NCBI GenBank assembly: GCA_023262945.1
Contig: JALQXY010000124.1
Span: 1-8,916 of the forward strand
Source: Rickettsiales bacterium
Lineage (GTDB): Bacteria; Pseudomonadota; Alphaproteobacteria; Rickettsiales; UBA1997
Direction: 5' to 3'
Length of the DNA stretch: 8,916 nt
Made by a program: the position numbers and the translations under genes. Every line of letters begins with the position of its first letter. Positions within the stretch are counted from its first letter, which is position 1. Below are positions 1 through 6,993 of this stretch, one piece after another. The notes beneath the pieces were generated by a model. The model was not told the DNA's origin. It did not search any database and saw only the letters and a program-made list of their open reading frames with translations.

Positions 1-60
1 AAATTTCTATTTAAGATTGCGAGATTATACCAATTACCACCTAAAAACCATAAAAACTAA
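1..60 (+). CDS. Possible 3' end of an unidentified gene (truncated by window edge)
   Basis: Frame 1 is open from the first base to a TAA at 58-60, giving 19 residues that end in RLYQLPPKNHKN. Frame 2 is also open, up to a TGA at 86-88, so the reading frame is not certain. Frame 1 is preferred because its stop lies 39 nt before a strong hairpin (100-126) that would serve as its terminator. The tail is too short to assign a family. It would converge on the leftward small-protein/exporter operon. Confidence 0.3.
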   Translation, partial: KFLFKIARLYQLPPKNHKN

Positions 61-79
61 ACAATCTGACTTTATCTCT

Positions 80-145
80 TTGGCTTGAGATTTAATCAAA
101 TAAAACAGTTTTAACAACTGTTTTATCATTAAATCGGCCAAGAAA
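80..145. repeat. Extended palindromic intergenic element, copy A
   Basis: Nested inverted repeats make one long hairpin. The outer arms are TTGGC (80-84) and GCCAA (137-141), the middle arms GATTTAAT (89-96) and ATTAAATC (128-135), and the inner arms ATAAAACAGTT (100-110) and AACTGTTTTAT (116-126). The outer parts, TTTGGCTT-GAGA at the left and GCCAAGAA at the right, recur in the same orientation at 6654-6683 after the ABC gene, where the inner part is missing. This suggests a degenerate palindromic repeat family of the bacterial genome. The two hairpins could also have arisen independently in AT-rich DNA. Confidence 0.4.
100..126. terminator. Perfect 11-bp hairpin, probable bidirectional terminator
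   Basis: ATAAAACAGTT (100-110) and AACTGTTTTAT (116-126) are exact reverse complements around a 5-nt loop. The arms carry A/T runs at both outer ends, so RNA from either strand ends in a U-rich stretch. It lies between a possible + gene tail ending at 60 and the - strand gene ending at 344, where a bidirectional terminator is expected. The stem has few G-C pairs, so its strength is uncertain. Confidence 0.5.
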
Positions 146-199
146 AGCTTCAAGTTGTTGGGTATACAGCTTTCATTTTTCTTAATTTTAATCTCAAAA

Positions 200-226
200 A
201 TCTTTCGAATTTAATTCGTTTAAAGA
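200..226 (-). terminator. Weak bulged stem-loop downstream of the small-protein gene
   Basis: ATCTTT-CGAAT (200-210) can pair with ATTCG-(TTT)-AAAGAT (214-226), leaving a 3-nt loop and one 3-nt bulge. It lies 118 nt beyond the stop of the leftward small gene and may take part in ending that operon's transcript. There is no clear T run, so the call is tentative. Confidence 0.25.
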
Positions 227-343
227 TGAACTTTGGTATTAGTTTATGATTTGATTAATAAATATTCAACTTTAAATTCACTTATATCTTGATACACTAT
301 TAATTTACTAAATTGTTAGTTTAAAATATAATGTAGATCTAAA

Positions 344-520
344 TCAATTTTCTATTAACGGATCTAGGTTAATACTAGAAATATCATGGTTTGGTTTTTT
401 AACGCTGGCAAATTCTTTTCTTCTTAATAAATTTTGTCTAAGAGCTGAAGATAATTTTTTTGTTTTAGTATTTTGTTGTTTTATATTTTTAGTATTTTGT
501 TGCATGTTTTTTGTTGTCAT
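344..520 (-). CDS. 58-residue basic small protein, translationally coupled to the exporter gene
   Basis: The ORF starts at ATG 520-518, which overlaps the TGA of the exporter gene as ATGA, and ends at TGA 346-344. A GAGG sits 10 nt upstream, inside the last codons of the exporter, and is a good Shine-Dalgarno site. The N-terminal third is rich in Gln, Asn, Thr and Lys and holds two copies of QQNTK (residues 7-11 and 15-19), matching a DNA repeat of CAACAAAATACTAAA. Residues 23-37 read LSSALRQNLLRRKEF. From memory, this ALRxNLxRRK pattern is typical of short uncharacterised alphaproteobacterial proteins. It has no membrane segment or signal peptide, and its function is unknown. The 4-nt overlap, the ribosome binding site and the family-like motif argue for a real gene. 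Confidence 0.7.
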   Translation of the reverse strand: MTTKNMQQNTKNIKQQNTKTKKLSSALRQNLLRRKEFASVKKPNHDISSINLDPLIEN

Positions 521-2289
521 GATTGACTTGCCTCAAATTGTTTATGATATAACTTAGCGTAAGCGCCATTTTTCTTAAGTAGAGTTTTATGAGTACCTTC
601 CTCAACTATTTTACCGTTTGATATTACTACTATTTTATCGGCGTGCATAACCGTTGATAAACGATGAGCAATTACTATTGAAGTCTTGTTTTTCATTAAT
701 TTTGCCAAAGCATCTTTGATTAATTTTTCAGAAATTGGGTCAAGAGCAGAAGTTGCTTCATCAAGTAAAAGAATTGGCGAGTTATATAATATGGCACGAG
801 CAATAGCAATCCTTTGTCTTTGGCCGCCGGAAAGCCTTATACCATTTTGACCTACTTTAGTTTCATATTTATCTGGCAATTCTTGTATAAATTGATCGGC
901 TTCAGCCATTTTAGCAGCTTCAATTATTTGTTCTTTAGTGGCATTTTCTTTGCCATAGCGAATATTTTCTATTATAGTATCGTCAAATAGCATCACTTCT
1001 TGATTAACAACCGACATTGAGCTACGCAAAGAGCTGATGGTTAGATCTCTGATATCATGATTATCGAGTTTAATAGATCCTGATGATGGATCGTAGAAGC
1101 GTAGAATCATACTCATAATAGTCGATTTACCACCGCCAGAATGACCTACTAAAGCAGTGGTTTTGCCCGCTGGTATAGAAAGATTTATCTTATCGAGAGC
1201 TAATTTGTCGTCAATATAGCTAAATGATACATTATCAAAATTAATATCACCTTTTACTTTTTTGATATCAATTTTAATAGCATTTGGTTTATCGACTATT
1301 TCTGGTTTTTTGTCTAGCATTGTATAAATTCTGGTTAACGAAGCTAATCCAAGTTGTACCCCAGAGTTCATTCCAGATACTGATTTTAATGGGCGATAAG
1401 CCATTAACATAGCTGTAAAAAAAGAAAAAAATGCCCCTGGAGTTGTGGTGCCTTCAATAACTTGCATACCACCATACCATATTACAGCTGCAACTCCAAT
1501 GCCTCCAAGTGTTTCAACAAAAGGCGAGGCTATGAGTGATATGCGTGACATCTTTTTACCCATTATAAAAACATTTTCTATTATTTTTTTCATGCGACCT
1601 ATTTCAAAATTCTCACAATCATAGGCTTTAACCAGCTTAGAATATTGCAAAGTATCACTCATCTGACTATTAAATTTACCTGCTAAATCTAAATCTTTAT
1701 AAGATAAGTTGCGTAATTTCTTGCCAATTTTGTAAATTGGATAAGCTGCCAAAGGAAATCCAACAAAAGCTACCAATGATAATTCAACACTTTGATAAAA
1801 CATAACAGCTATAAGACCAATCAATGTAATGAGCTGCTTTATAAAGCCATTAATTGCCGTATTTATCATGCCAACGACGCGACCAACTTCATTTAATATA
1901 CTGGCCATCATATTTCCTGATGAATTTTGATTAAGTTCTGCTATATCTGATTTTATAAAATGAGAATATACTTCTAATCGCATATCAGAAGTGATTCGCA
2001 AAGACATAATATTCATGGTCAAAAGCTGAAAATATGTAGCAAAGCCTTTAATTATAGTTACAATTAAAACGGCGAATGGTATCATAATTAATGCTCCTTG
2101 CTTTTTGTCGACAAATACCGAATCAAGGGCTGGCTTGACAAGCCATGCATGTATAGATGTTGTGCCAGCAATAACTAGCATTAAAATTGCTGAAATAGAA
2201 AAGGTGCGCCAATGAGGAAAGATATATTCTTTAGTCACTCTTTTAACGAGATAGCTAGTATTGGAATAGTCAATTGACTTAGAATTCAT
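517..2289 (-). CDS. msbA: MsbA-type ABC exporter, fused permease and ATPase
   Basis: This 590-residue half-transporter has the usual length and layout of MsbA-family exporters. Such proteins work as homodimers in the inner membrane and flip lipid A-core or other lipids with ATP. Hydrophobic segments near residues 29-51, 65-90, 150-190 and 255-292 form the transmembrane domain. The nucleotide-binding domain fills roughly 345-585, with Walker A GHSGGGKST (382-390), Q-loop Gln430, signature LSGGQ (486-490), Walker B ILLLDE (506-511) and switch His542, all intact. The ATG at 2289 gives a normal N-terminus, although the region before it has no clear Shine-Dalgarno. The 58-residue gene overlaps its 3' end, and argS runs divergently from its 5' side. 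Rickettsiales often carry more than one MsbA-like protein, so the substrate (lipid A, phospholipid or drug) is inferred from family only. Confidence 0.88.
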   Translation of the reverse strand: MNSKSIDYSNTSYLVKRVTKEYIFPHWRTFSISAILMLVIAGTTSIHAWLVKPALDSVFVDKKQGALIMIPFAVLIVTIIKGFATYFQLLTMNIMSLRITSDMRLEVYSHFIKSDIAELNQNSSGNMMASILNEVGRVVGMINTAINGFIKQLITLIGLIAVMFYQSVELSLVAFVGFPLAAYPIYKIGKKLRNLSYKDLDLAGKFNSQMSDTLQYSKLVKAYDCENFEIGRMKKIIENVFIMGKKMSRISLIASPFVETLGGIGVAAVIWYGGMQVIEGTTTPGAFFSFFTAMLMAYRPLKSVSGMNSGVQLGLASLTRIYTMLDKKPEIVDKPNAIKIDIKKVKGDINFDNVSFSYIDDKLALDKINLSIPAGKTTALVGHSGGGKSTIMSMILRFYDPSSGSIKLDNHDIRDLTISSLRSSMSVVNQEVMLFDDTIIENIRYGKENATKEQIIEAAKMAEADQFIQELPDKYETKVGQNGIRLSGGQRQRIAIARAILYNSPILLLDEATSALDPISEKLIKDALAKLMKNKTSIVIAHRLSTVMHADKIVVISNGKIVEEGTHKTLLKKNGAYAKLYHKQFEASQS

Positions 2290-2517
2290 AACTTTTAATT
2301 TAAAATTTAGATAAATTAAGATATTTGCATAAATTTCAATTTTAAGAAAATTTTATTTTTTAATTCTTGATGCATAGAGTTATGCATGGATTTAAAAAAT
2401 TAAAACAACAACAGAATTGCCAAAAGAATATGTAAAGCTCCTTTATTTATTTAAATTCCTGTAGAATTTTTCTTAAAATTAATTCAATTTGAAAGAGTTC
2501 TTAATATTAAAAACATT
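2290..2517. promoter_or_regulatory. Divergent promoter region between the exporter gene and argS
   Basis: This 228-nt AT-rich gap must hold the promoters for both the leftward exporter operon and the rightward argS operon. A perfect inverted repeat ATGCATA-GAGT-TATGCAT lies at 2370-2387 and could be an operator or a short stem-loop. For argS, a TAGAAT at 2462-2467 is a plausible -10, but no good -35 precedes it at normal spacing. For the exporter, a TTGAAA on the - strand (2339-2334) is a candidate -35 with only a weak -10. I see no T-box, riboswitch or tRNA here. Confidence 0.4.
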
Positions 2518-4299
2518 ATGATTAATATATTCAATATTTTTAAAGAACAATTTATCACATCTTTAAATAAGATATCTAAAGATTTAAAAATAGAAATCAC
2601 AGAGGAATTATTAAAAAATATTATTGTTGAGCCAACTAAGGATAATAAACACGGTGACCTAGCTTGTAACATAGCTATGGTTATGATAAAAAATTTTGTA
2701 GAAAGTGATATAAAAAATCCAAGACAATTAGCTCAGATAATAATAGATAATTTATCGAAGCAATATATTACAAATATTGATATTGCTGGACCTGGATTTA
2801 TCAATATAAAAATTAAAAATGAATTATTGCATTATGTTATTTGTGAAGTTGTTAATAATCAAAAAATTATATTAGATAACATAGGCAAGGGTATTAAGGT
2901 TAACCTTGAATATGCTTCTCCAAATCCCACTGGTCCAATTCATGTGGGTCACACTCGTGGTTCTATTTATGGTGATGTTTTAGCAAATTTATTGAAAAGA
3001 GTTGGTTATGATGTGCTTCGCGAATATTATATTAACGATGCGGGGTCACAAATTTTAACATTGCTTAAATCAGCTTATTTAAGATATTTACAAGCTTGTG
3101 GCCAAGATGTTGAAATAGGAGAGGGGCTATATCCTGGTCAATATCTTGTATCTATTGGCGAAGATATAAAAACAAAATTTGGTCTAAAATTACAAGATTT
3201 GGGTGAAGATAAGGCTTTATTAGAAATCAGAGATTTTGTTGTTGAATCGATGATTGAAATTATTAAAAAAGATTTATCATCTTTAGGTATAAAGCATGAC
3301 AGCTATTTTTCTGAGAAAAAGAATTTGCACGATAATAATAAAATAAAAGAATCAATAAATATTTTACGCCAAAAAAATCTAGTTTACGAAGGTTTTATTG
3401 AAGCTCCTTTAACTAAAAAAGGTCAACAGCAGGCTAATGTTGAAAAGCAAACATTGTTTAAATCTACCCAATTTGGCGATGATCAAGATCGCGTTGTTTT
3501 AAAATCTAATGGCGACCCCACATATTTTGCTGGTGATATCGCTTATAGCAAATCTAAAATTGAGCGCGGAGCTAAAATTTTAATTATGCCACTTGGTTAC
3601 GATCATGCTGGTTATGTTAAAAGATTGACTGCTGTTACTAAAGCCCTTAGTAATGATGAGGTGCAAATGAAGATAATTTTATGTCAGCTAGTCAAATTTG
3701 TAAAAGATGATAAGCCGTTAAAAATGTCAAAAAGAGCGGGTAATTTTATTACTGCTAAGCAAGTTATTGATGAAATTGGGCCCGATGTTTTACGATTTAT
3801 GATGCTTTCTCGTAAAAATGATGTTCCATTTGACTTTGACTTAGCTAAAGTGGTAGATCAATCAAAAGATAATCCTGTATTTTATGTACAATATGCTCAT
3901 GCTCGTTGTTGTTCTATTTTGCGTAATTTAGAAAAAGATAATTTGCATTTTTATACAAAGATAATTGATTTAATTGAGCAGGGAAAATGTAAATCACTAA
4001 ATTTATTGCAAGATAATAGTGAAATTGAATTGATGATAAAGATTGCAAATTTCCCTAGAATTATTGAAGCATCCGTAAGAAGCTATGAACCGCATAGAAT
4101 TGCTTTTTATTTACAAGAATTATCAGCTATTTTTCATTCTTTATGGAATAAGGGAAATGATAATAAATCTTTAAAATTTATCATCGAAGATAATTTTGAC
4201 TTAACTTGCGCTCGAATATTTCTAGTATTTGCTATAAAAAATATCATAGCAAATGCTTTGGAAATATTTAGTATTAAGGCTATTGAGGAAATGAAATAA
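2518..4299 (+). CDS. argS: Arginyl-tRNA synthetase (class I)
   Basis: The product charges tRNA-Arg with arginine in the cytosol. At 593 residues it has the normal bacterial length. The N-terminal Add-1 tRNA-binding domain (about 1-100) includes the family motif HGDLACNIAM (45-54). The catalytic Rossmann core follows, with the HIGH-type motif HVGH (142-145) inside ASPNPTGPIHVGHTRG and the KMSKS-type loop KMSKRAGN (402-409). The C-terminal DALR anticodon-binding domain covers about 456-593. The start at 2518 gives a full Add-1 domain and no better start exists. Its Shine-Dalgarno is poor, with only GAAAGAG about 20 nt upstream. The stop codon overlaps the start of the SPOR-domain gene by one base, so the two are cotranscribed. 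Confidence 0.97.
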   Translation: MINIFNIFKEQFITSLNKISKDLKIEITEELLKNIIVEPTKDNKHGDLACNIAMVMIKNFVESDIKNPRQLAQIIIDNLSKQYITNIDIAGPGFINIKIKNELLHYVICEVVNNQKIILDNIGKGIKVNLEYASPNPTGPIHVGHTRGSIYGDVLANLLKRVGYDVLREYYINDAGSQILTLLKSAYLRYLQACGQDVEIGEGLYPGQYLVSIGEDIKTKFGLKLQDLGEDKALLEIRDFVVESMIEIIKKDLSSLGIKHDSYFSEKKNLHDNNKIKESINILRQKNLVYEGFIEAPLTKKGQQQANVEKQTLFKSTQFGDDQDRVVLKSNGDPTYFAGDIAYSKSKIERGAKILIMPLGYDHAGYVKRLTAVTKALSNDEVQMKIILCQLVKFVKDDKPLKMSKRAGNFITAKQVIDEIGPDVLRFMMLSRKNDVPFDFDLAKVVDQSKDNPVFYVQYAHARCCSILRNLEKDNLHFYTKIIDLIEQGKCKSLNLLQDNSEIELMIKIANFPRIIEASVRSYEPHRIAFYLQELSAIFHSLWNKGNDNKSLKFIIEDNFDLTCARIFLVFAIKNIIANALEIFSIKAIEEMK

Positions 4300-5075
4300 T
4301 GGAAGATTTTGGCTACAGAAGAAGTAGTAATTTTAAATTACCAAAATTTGCAAAAAAAACCATATTATCAGCTATGGCTTTTATATCCTTGATAAGCTTT
4401 TTATATGTAACTATTTTTGCTTATCAATATTTTTATCAAAAAGACAGCAAAGCCATTAAAATAATAAAATCATCAACAAATCCAATTAAAGTTTATGCCA
4501 AATATAAAAATGAAGAATCTTCAAATGAGTTGATTTATAAAGATATTTTTGAAAAAAATAACAATCCATCAAAGCCTAATAAAATCATTATTAATCCAGA
4601 GCCAATTGAACCAGAGGTGTTAGCGGAATCTAAAACCAATCAAGAAAAAGATATTTTTATTGATGCACCATTGCCAAAAAAAGATCTTGAAAAGCAACCT
4701 CCTAGAAAGATAATTATTTTTAATCAAGAAGAAGATAAGAATGACAAAATTAATAATATCTTTAAAGGGCAAAGCTCAATTAAGCCGCAAAGAAAATTAG
4801 AAAATTCGCCCAATAAAAGAACGATTAGAGTGCAAATTGCTGCTCTTACTTCAGAGGAGTCGGCGCAAATTAGTTGGAAAAAATTAAATAGGCTATATTC
4901 AGATTTATTTGCCGATCTTAATTATTATATTGAAAAAGTTAATCTGGGTAGAAGAGGGATATTTTATCGTCTGCAAATAGGAAATTTTTTCGATCAAATA
5001 AAAGCTGAAGAATTTTGTCAGAAATATATAGCTAAATCAGGTAAAACTAATGCTGATTGTATAATTGTTGAATAA
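4299..5075 (+). CDS. One-TM cell-envelope protein with C-terminal SPOR domain
   Basis: SPOR domains bind peptidoglycan stripped of stem peptides and place proteins at the division septum. This 258-residue protein has a short cytoplasmic N-terminus, one hydrophobic segment at about 21-45 (not cleaved, judging by the lack of a signal cleavage motif), a long Lys/Glu/Asn/Pro-rich periplasmic linker (about 50-170), and a SPOR domain at about 174-258. That domain starts with IRVQIAALTSEESAQ and contains FYRLQIGNF, a typical SPOR beta-strand motif. The ATG shares an A with the argS stop codon (TAATG). A strong GAGGAA (4285-4290) lies 8 nt upstream. An argS-SPOR gene pair is common in alphaproteobacteria. 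The exact role, division or envelope integrity, is inferred. Confidence 0.88.
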   Translation: MEDFGYRRSSNFKLPKFAKKTILSAMAFISLISFLYVTIFAYQYFYQKDSKAIKIIKSSTNPIKVYAKYKNEESSNELIYKDIFEKNNNPSKPNKIIINPEPIEPEVLAESKTNQEKDIFIDAPLPKKDLEKQPPRKIIIFNQEEDKNDKINNIFKGQSSIKPQRKLENSPNKRTIRVQIAALTSEESAQISWKKLNRLYSDLFADLNYYIEKVNLGRRGIFYRLQIGNFFDQIKAEEFCQKYIAKSGKTNADCIIVE

Positions 5076-5131
5076 ATAAGTATTTTCTTAATTTTAAGAC
5101 AAAAAGATAAAGAATTTAATCACTTATTTTT
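5074..5131 (+). terminator. Nested inverted repeats after the argS operon, possible terminator
   Basis: AAATAAGT (5074-5081) is complementary to ACTTATTT (5122-5129), which runs into a short T tract ending at 5131. Inside lies a second small hairpin, TCTTAA-TT-TTAAGA (5086-5099). Together they may end the argS-SPOR transcript. All pairs are A/T-rich and the outer loop is 40 nt, so an intrinsic terminator is only a suggestion. Confidence 0.3.
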
Positions 5132-5156
5132 AACTGCTTTAAGGATAAAAATTTGG

Positions 5157-5162
5157 TATAAT
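5157..5162 (+). promoter_or_regulatory. Consensus -10 box of a likely leaderless promoter
   Basis: A perfect TATAAT preceded by TTGG ends only 10 nt before the ATG at 5173. A normal start site 6-8 nt after the -10 would leave a leader of about 2-4 nt, and no Shine-Dalgarno is present before the ATG. No good -35 is visible (CTGCTT at 5134-5139 is the sequence at 17-nt spacing). The position and exact consensus make it the best candidate promoter in the window. Confidence 0.55.
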
Positions 5163-5172
5163 ATCATCCAAA

Positions 5173-6555
5173 ATGCTTGTAATTAAAAATCTTAAAATTG
5201 GTTTTAATAATAATGTTATCATTGATAACTTTTCATTAAAACTTAAGAAAAAAAATATCACGGCTCTTATAGGTCAAAGTGGGTCTGGAAAATCATCGAT
5301 TGCTTTAGCAATCATGAATCTATTACCTAAGGCAAAAATATCTGGTAGTATATTTTTTGATGATTATGATAATTTATTAGATCTATCTCAAGAAAAAATG
5401 TCTCATATTAGAGGCAATGAAATAGCAATGATTTTTCAAGATCCTAATAGTTCTCTAAATCCTTTGCATAAAATTGGTAAACAGATTTCTGAGATAATTT
5501 ATATACATCAGCCAAAATTATCAAAAAAGCAGATAAAAAATAGAGTTTTAGAACTTTTATCTATGGTCGATCTTAATAATTTTGATAATAGATTAAATGA
5601 TTATCCTCATCAATTCTCTGGCGGTCAAAAGCAAAGAATTATGATTGCTATGGCTTTAGCAAATAAGCCAAAAATTTTAATTGCTGACGAGCCAACAACA
5701 GCACTTGATTATAAAACTTCACAAGAAGTGATAGATTTATTGGTAAGATTAAAAAACAATCTCAATCTATCTATTTTGCTCATTACTCACAATTTGAATA
5801 TAGTCAAAAAAATTGCTGATGAAAAAATCATTATTGGTAAAAAATTTGATGAAATACCAAGTTTCAGAAAAAACATAATTAAAAATGAACAAAATTTGCT
5901 AGAAATATTAAAAGTTGAAAATCTAAACGTATCTTATGGTAAATTTCTAGCTAATAAAAATATTAACTTTTCTTTAAAAAAAGGACAAAATATTGGTATT
6001 ATCGGGCAAAGTGGCTCAGGCAAATCAACTCTGGCTTTAGCTTTAACTAATTTATGTAAATTTAGCGGTAAAATTGAATTTTTTGACAAAAAGAATTGGC
6101 AAGAAGATCAAAAATTATTACGAAGAGAGATACAAATTGTTTTTCAGGATCCTTTTTCTTCGCTAAGTCCTCGTTTCACTATATTTGATATAATTGCCGA
6201 AGGGTTAGAGATTCATAATATTGCTAATCAAAATGAAAAGATAAAATTGGTAGATGAGATTTTATCTTTAGTAGACCTAGATTTATCTTTAAAAAATCGT
6301 TATCCGCATCAATTATCTGGTGGCCAAAGGCAAAGAGTTGCAATTGCGCGCTCTTTAATTTTAAAACCAAAAATTCTCATTCTTGATGAACCAACTTCTG
6401 CTCTTGATTACAAAACTCAAAATGAGATTATAAAGCTCTTGCTAGATTTACAAAAAAAATATCATATTTCTTATATAACCATATCTCATGATTTAGAAGT
6501 TATACAAAATCTTTCACATAAAATACTAGAAATAAAAGATGGATGTCTGATTTAG
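5173..6555 (+). CDS. Duplicated ATPase subunit of a peptide-type ABC importer (YejF/DppD-DppF-like)
   Basis: Two complete ABC ATPase domains sit in one 460-residue chain. Domain 1 (about 1-220) has Walker A GQSGSGKSS (34-42), Gln89, signature FSGGQ (148-152), Walker B ILIADE (168-173) and His206. Domain 2 (about 245-460) has Walker A GQSGSGKST (278-286), Gln325, signature LSGGQ (391-395), Walker B ILILDE (401-406) and His439. The FQDP-x-SSL-P motif after both Q-loops, plus DEPT(T/S)ALD, points to the oligopeptide/dipeptide/microcin C importer class. That class is usually longer (about 520-550 residues) because each domain carries a C-terminal extension. Here the linker is short and the extensions are missing, as in a reduced genome. 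No permease or binding-protein gene is adjacent, so partners must lie elsewhere. The start codon gives the typical LVIKNLKIGF N-terminus. Confidence 0.9.
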   Translation: MLVIKNLKIGFNNNVIIDNFSLKLKKKNITALIGQSGSGKSSIALAIMNLLPKAKISGSIFFDDYDNLLDLSQEKMSHIRGNEIAMIFQDPNSSLNPLHKIGKQISEIIYIHQPKLSKKQIKNRVLELLSMVDLNNFDNRLNDYPHQFSGGQKQRIMIAMALANKPKILIADEPTTALDYKTSQEVIDLLVRLKNNLNLSILLITHNLNIVKKIADEKIIIGKKFDEIPSFRKNIIKNEQNLLEILKVENLNVSYGKFLANKNINFSLKKGQNIGIIGQSGSGKSTLALALTNLCKFSGKIEFFDKKNWQEDQKLLRREIQIVFQDPFSSLSPRFTIFDIIAEGLEIHNIANQNEKIKLVDEILSLVDLDLSLKNRYPHQLSGGQRQRVAIARSLILKPKILILDEPTSALDYKTQNEIIKLLLDLQKKYHISYITISHDLEVIQNLSHKILEIKDGCLI

Positions 6556-6630
6556 GTTTTTTGATTATTAATCTGTGTATAAACTAGTTGTTCTTTCAAC
6601 AAAGAGATATTTTTAACAAAAGAATTTAGA

Positions 6631-6662
6631 AAAGCCATAGTACTTAATGCTACTTTGGCTTT
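6631..6662 (+). terminator. 12-bp stem-loop after the double-ATPase gene
   Basis: AAAGCCATAGTA (6631-6642) pairs with TACTTTGGCTTT (6651-6662) except for one T-T mismatch, leaving an 8-nt loop. It begins 75 nt after the TAG of the ATPase gene. The stem has more G-C pairs than others nearby, but no uninterrupted T tract follows, so it may be an RNA 3'-end stabiliser rather than an intrinsic terminator. Confidence 0.45.
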
Positions 6663-6683
6663 GAGAAATTATTTTGCCAAGAA
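6654..6683. repeat. Degenerate palindromic element, copy B
   Basis: TTTGGCTTTGAGA (6654-6666) and GCCAAGAA (6676-6683) match the ends of the palindromic element at 80-145, in the same orientation and with one extra T. The inner hairpin of that copy is absent here. TTGGC and GCCAA can pair to form a small hairpin. The element overlaps the right arm of the stem-loop at 6631-6662, so the two structures would compete. Confidence 0.35.
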
Positions 6684-6714
6684 GTATATTAAAGTTAAAA
6701 AATAACAATAAAGT

Positions 6715-6746
6715 TCATCTTAAAGTAGTTAAAAATGGTAAGATGA
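6715..6746. repeat. 8-bp inverted repeat at the right end of the bacterial-looking DNA
   Basis: TCATCTTA (6715-6722) and TAAGATGA (6739-6746) are exact reverse complements 16 nt apart. The left arm lies inside AAAGTTCATCTTAAAG (6710-6725), whose reverse complement differs from 219-234 (TTTAAAGATGAACTTT) at only two positions. This ties the stretch up to 6746 to the left part of the window. Confidence 0.35.
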
Positions 6747-6779
6747 CGTCCCTCTACCAAAAAAAAACTCAATAGTCTA

Positions 6780-6992
6780 ATGTATTCGTATATAAGATGT
6801 CCTCTGGCTATGTTTGGATGTGCGTTCAATTATGTATTCTATGCCAGTGGGCTTTTGCCTCATGACAATCCATATATGGTTTTTTATATCAATTTAATGA
6901 TGTATATTAATTCTACATTTTATACCAGACTAACCATTGAGAATTACGCACAAGTGAAAGGTCGATATGTCGCCGATAAACATAGTGTATGA
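6780..6992 (+). CDS. Hypothetical 70-residue protein, unrecognised
   Basis: The ORF runs from ATG 6780 to TGA 6990-6992, and its frame is open back to a TGA at 6744-6746. The product is rich in Tyr, Phe and Met, with a mildly hydrophobic stretch at about 8-45 (CPLAMFGCAFNYVFYASGLL, then a VFYINLMMYI run) that could be one or two short membrane segments, and a polar C-terminus. I recognise no family and see no ribosome binding site. Its stop is 1 nt from the stop of the convergent TBP-like gene, as in compact viral genomes, and its GC (about 34%) fits the right part rather than the left. It may be real, a fragment of a longer gene cut at the junction, or chance. Confidence 0.35.
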   Translation: MYSYIRCPLAMFGCAFNYVFYASGLLPHDNPYMVFYINLMMYINSTFYTRLTIENYAQVKGRYVADKHSV

Positions 6993-6993
6993 G

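Noticed and set aside
2..88. Frame 2 open to TGA at 86-88 as an alternative gene tail
   Set aside because: It cannot be excluded, but it would end inside the palindromic element at 80-145, so frame 1 is preferred.
2484..2672. A 62-codon ORF on the - strand over the argS start
   Set aside because: It is antisense to the conserved N-terminal domain of argS, and its composition is that of a shadow frame.
3556..3563. AAAATTGA in argS, and similar copies at 6070-6077, 344-351, 1268-1275 and 2336-2343
   Set aside because: These lie in bacterial-type DNA, mostly inside coding sequence, and are chance matches in AT-rich sequence.
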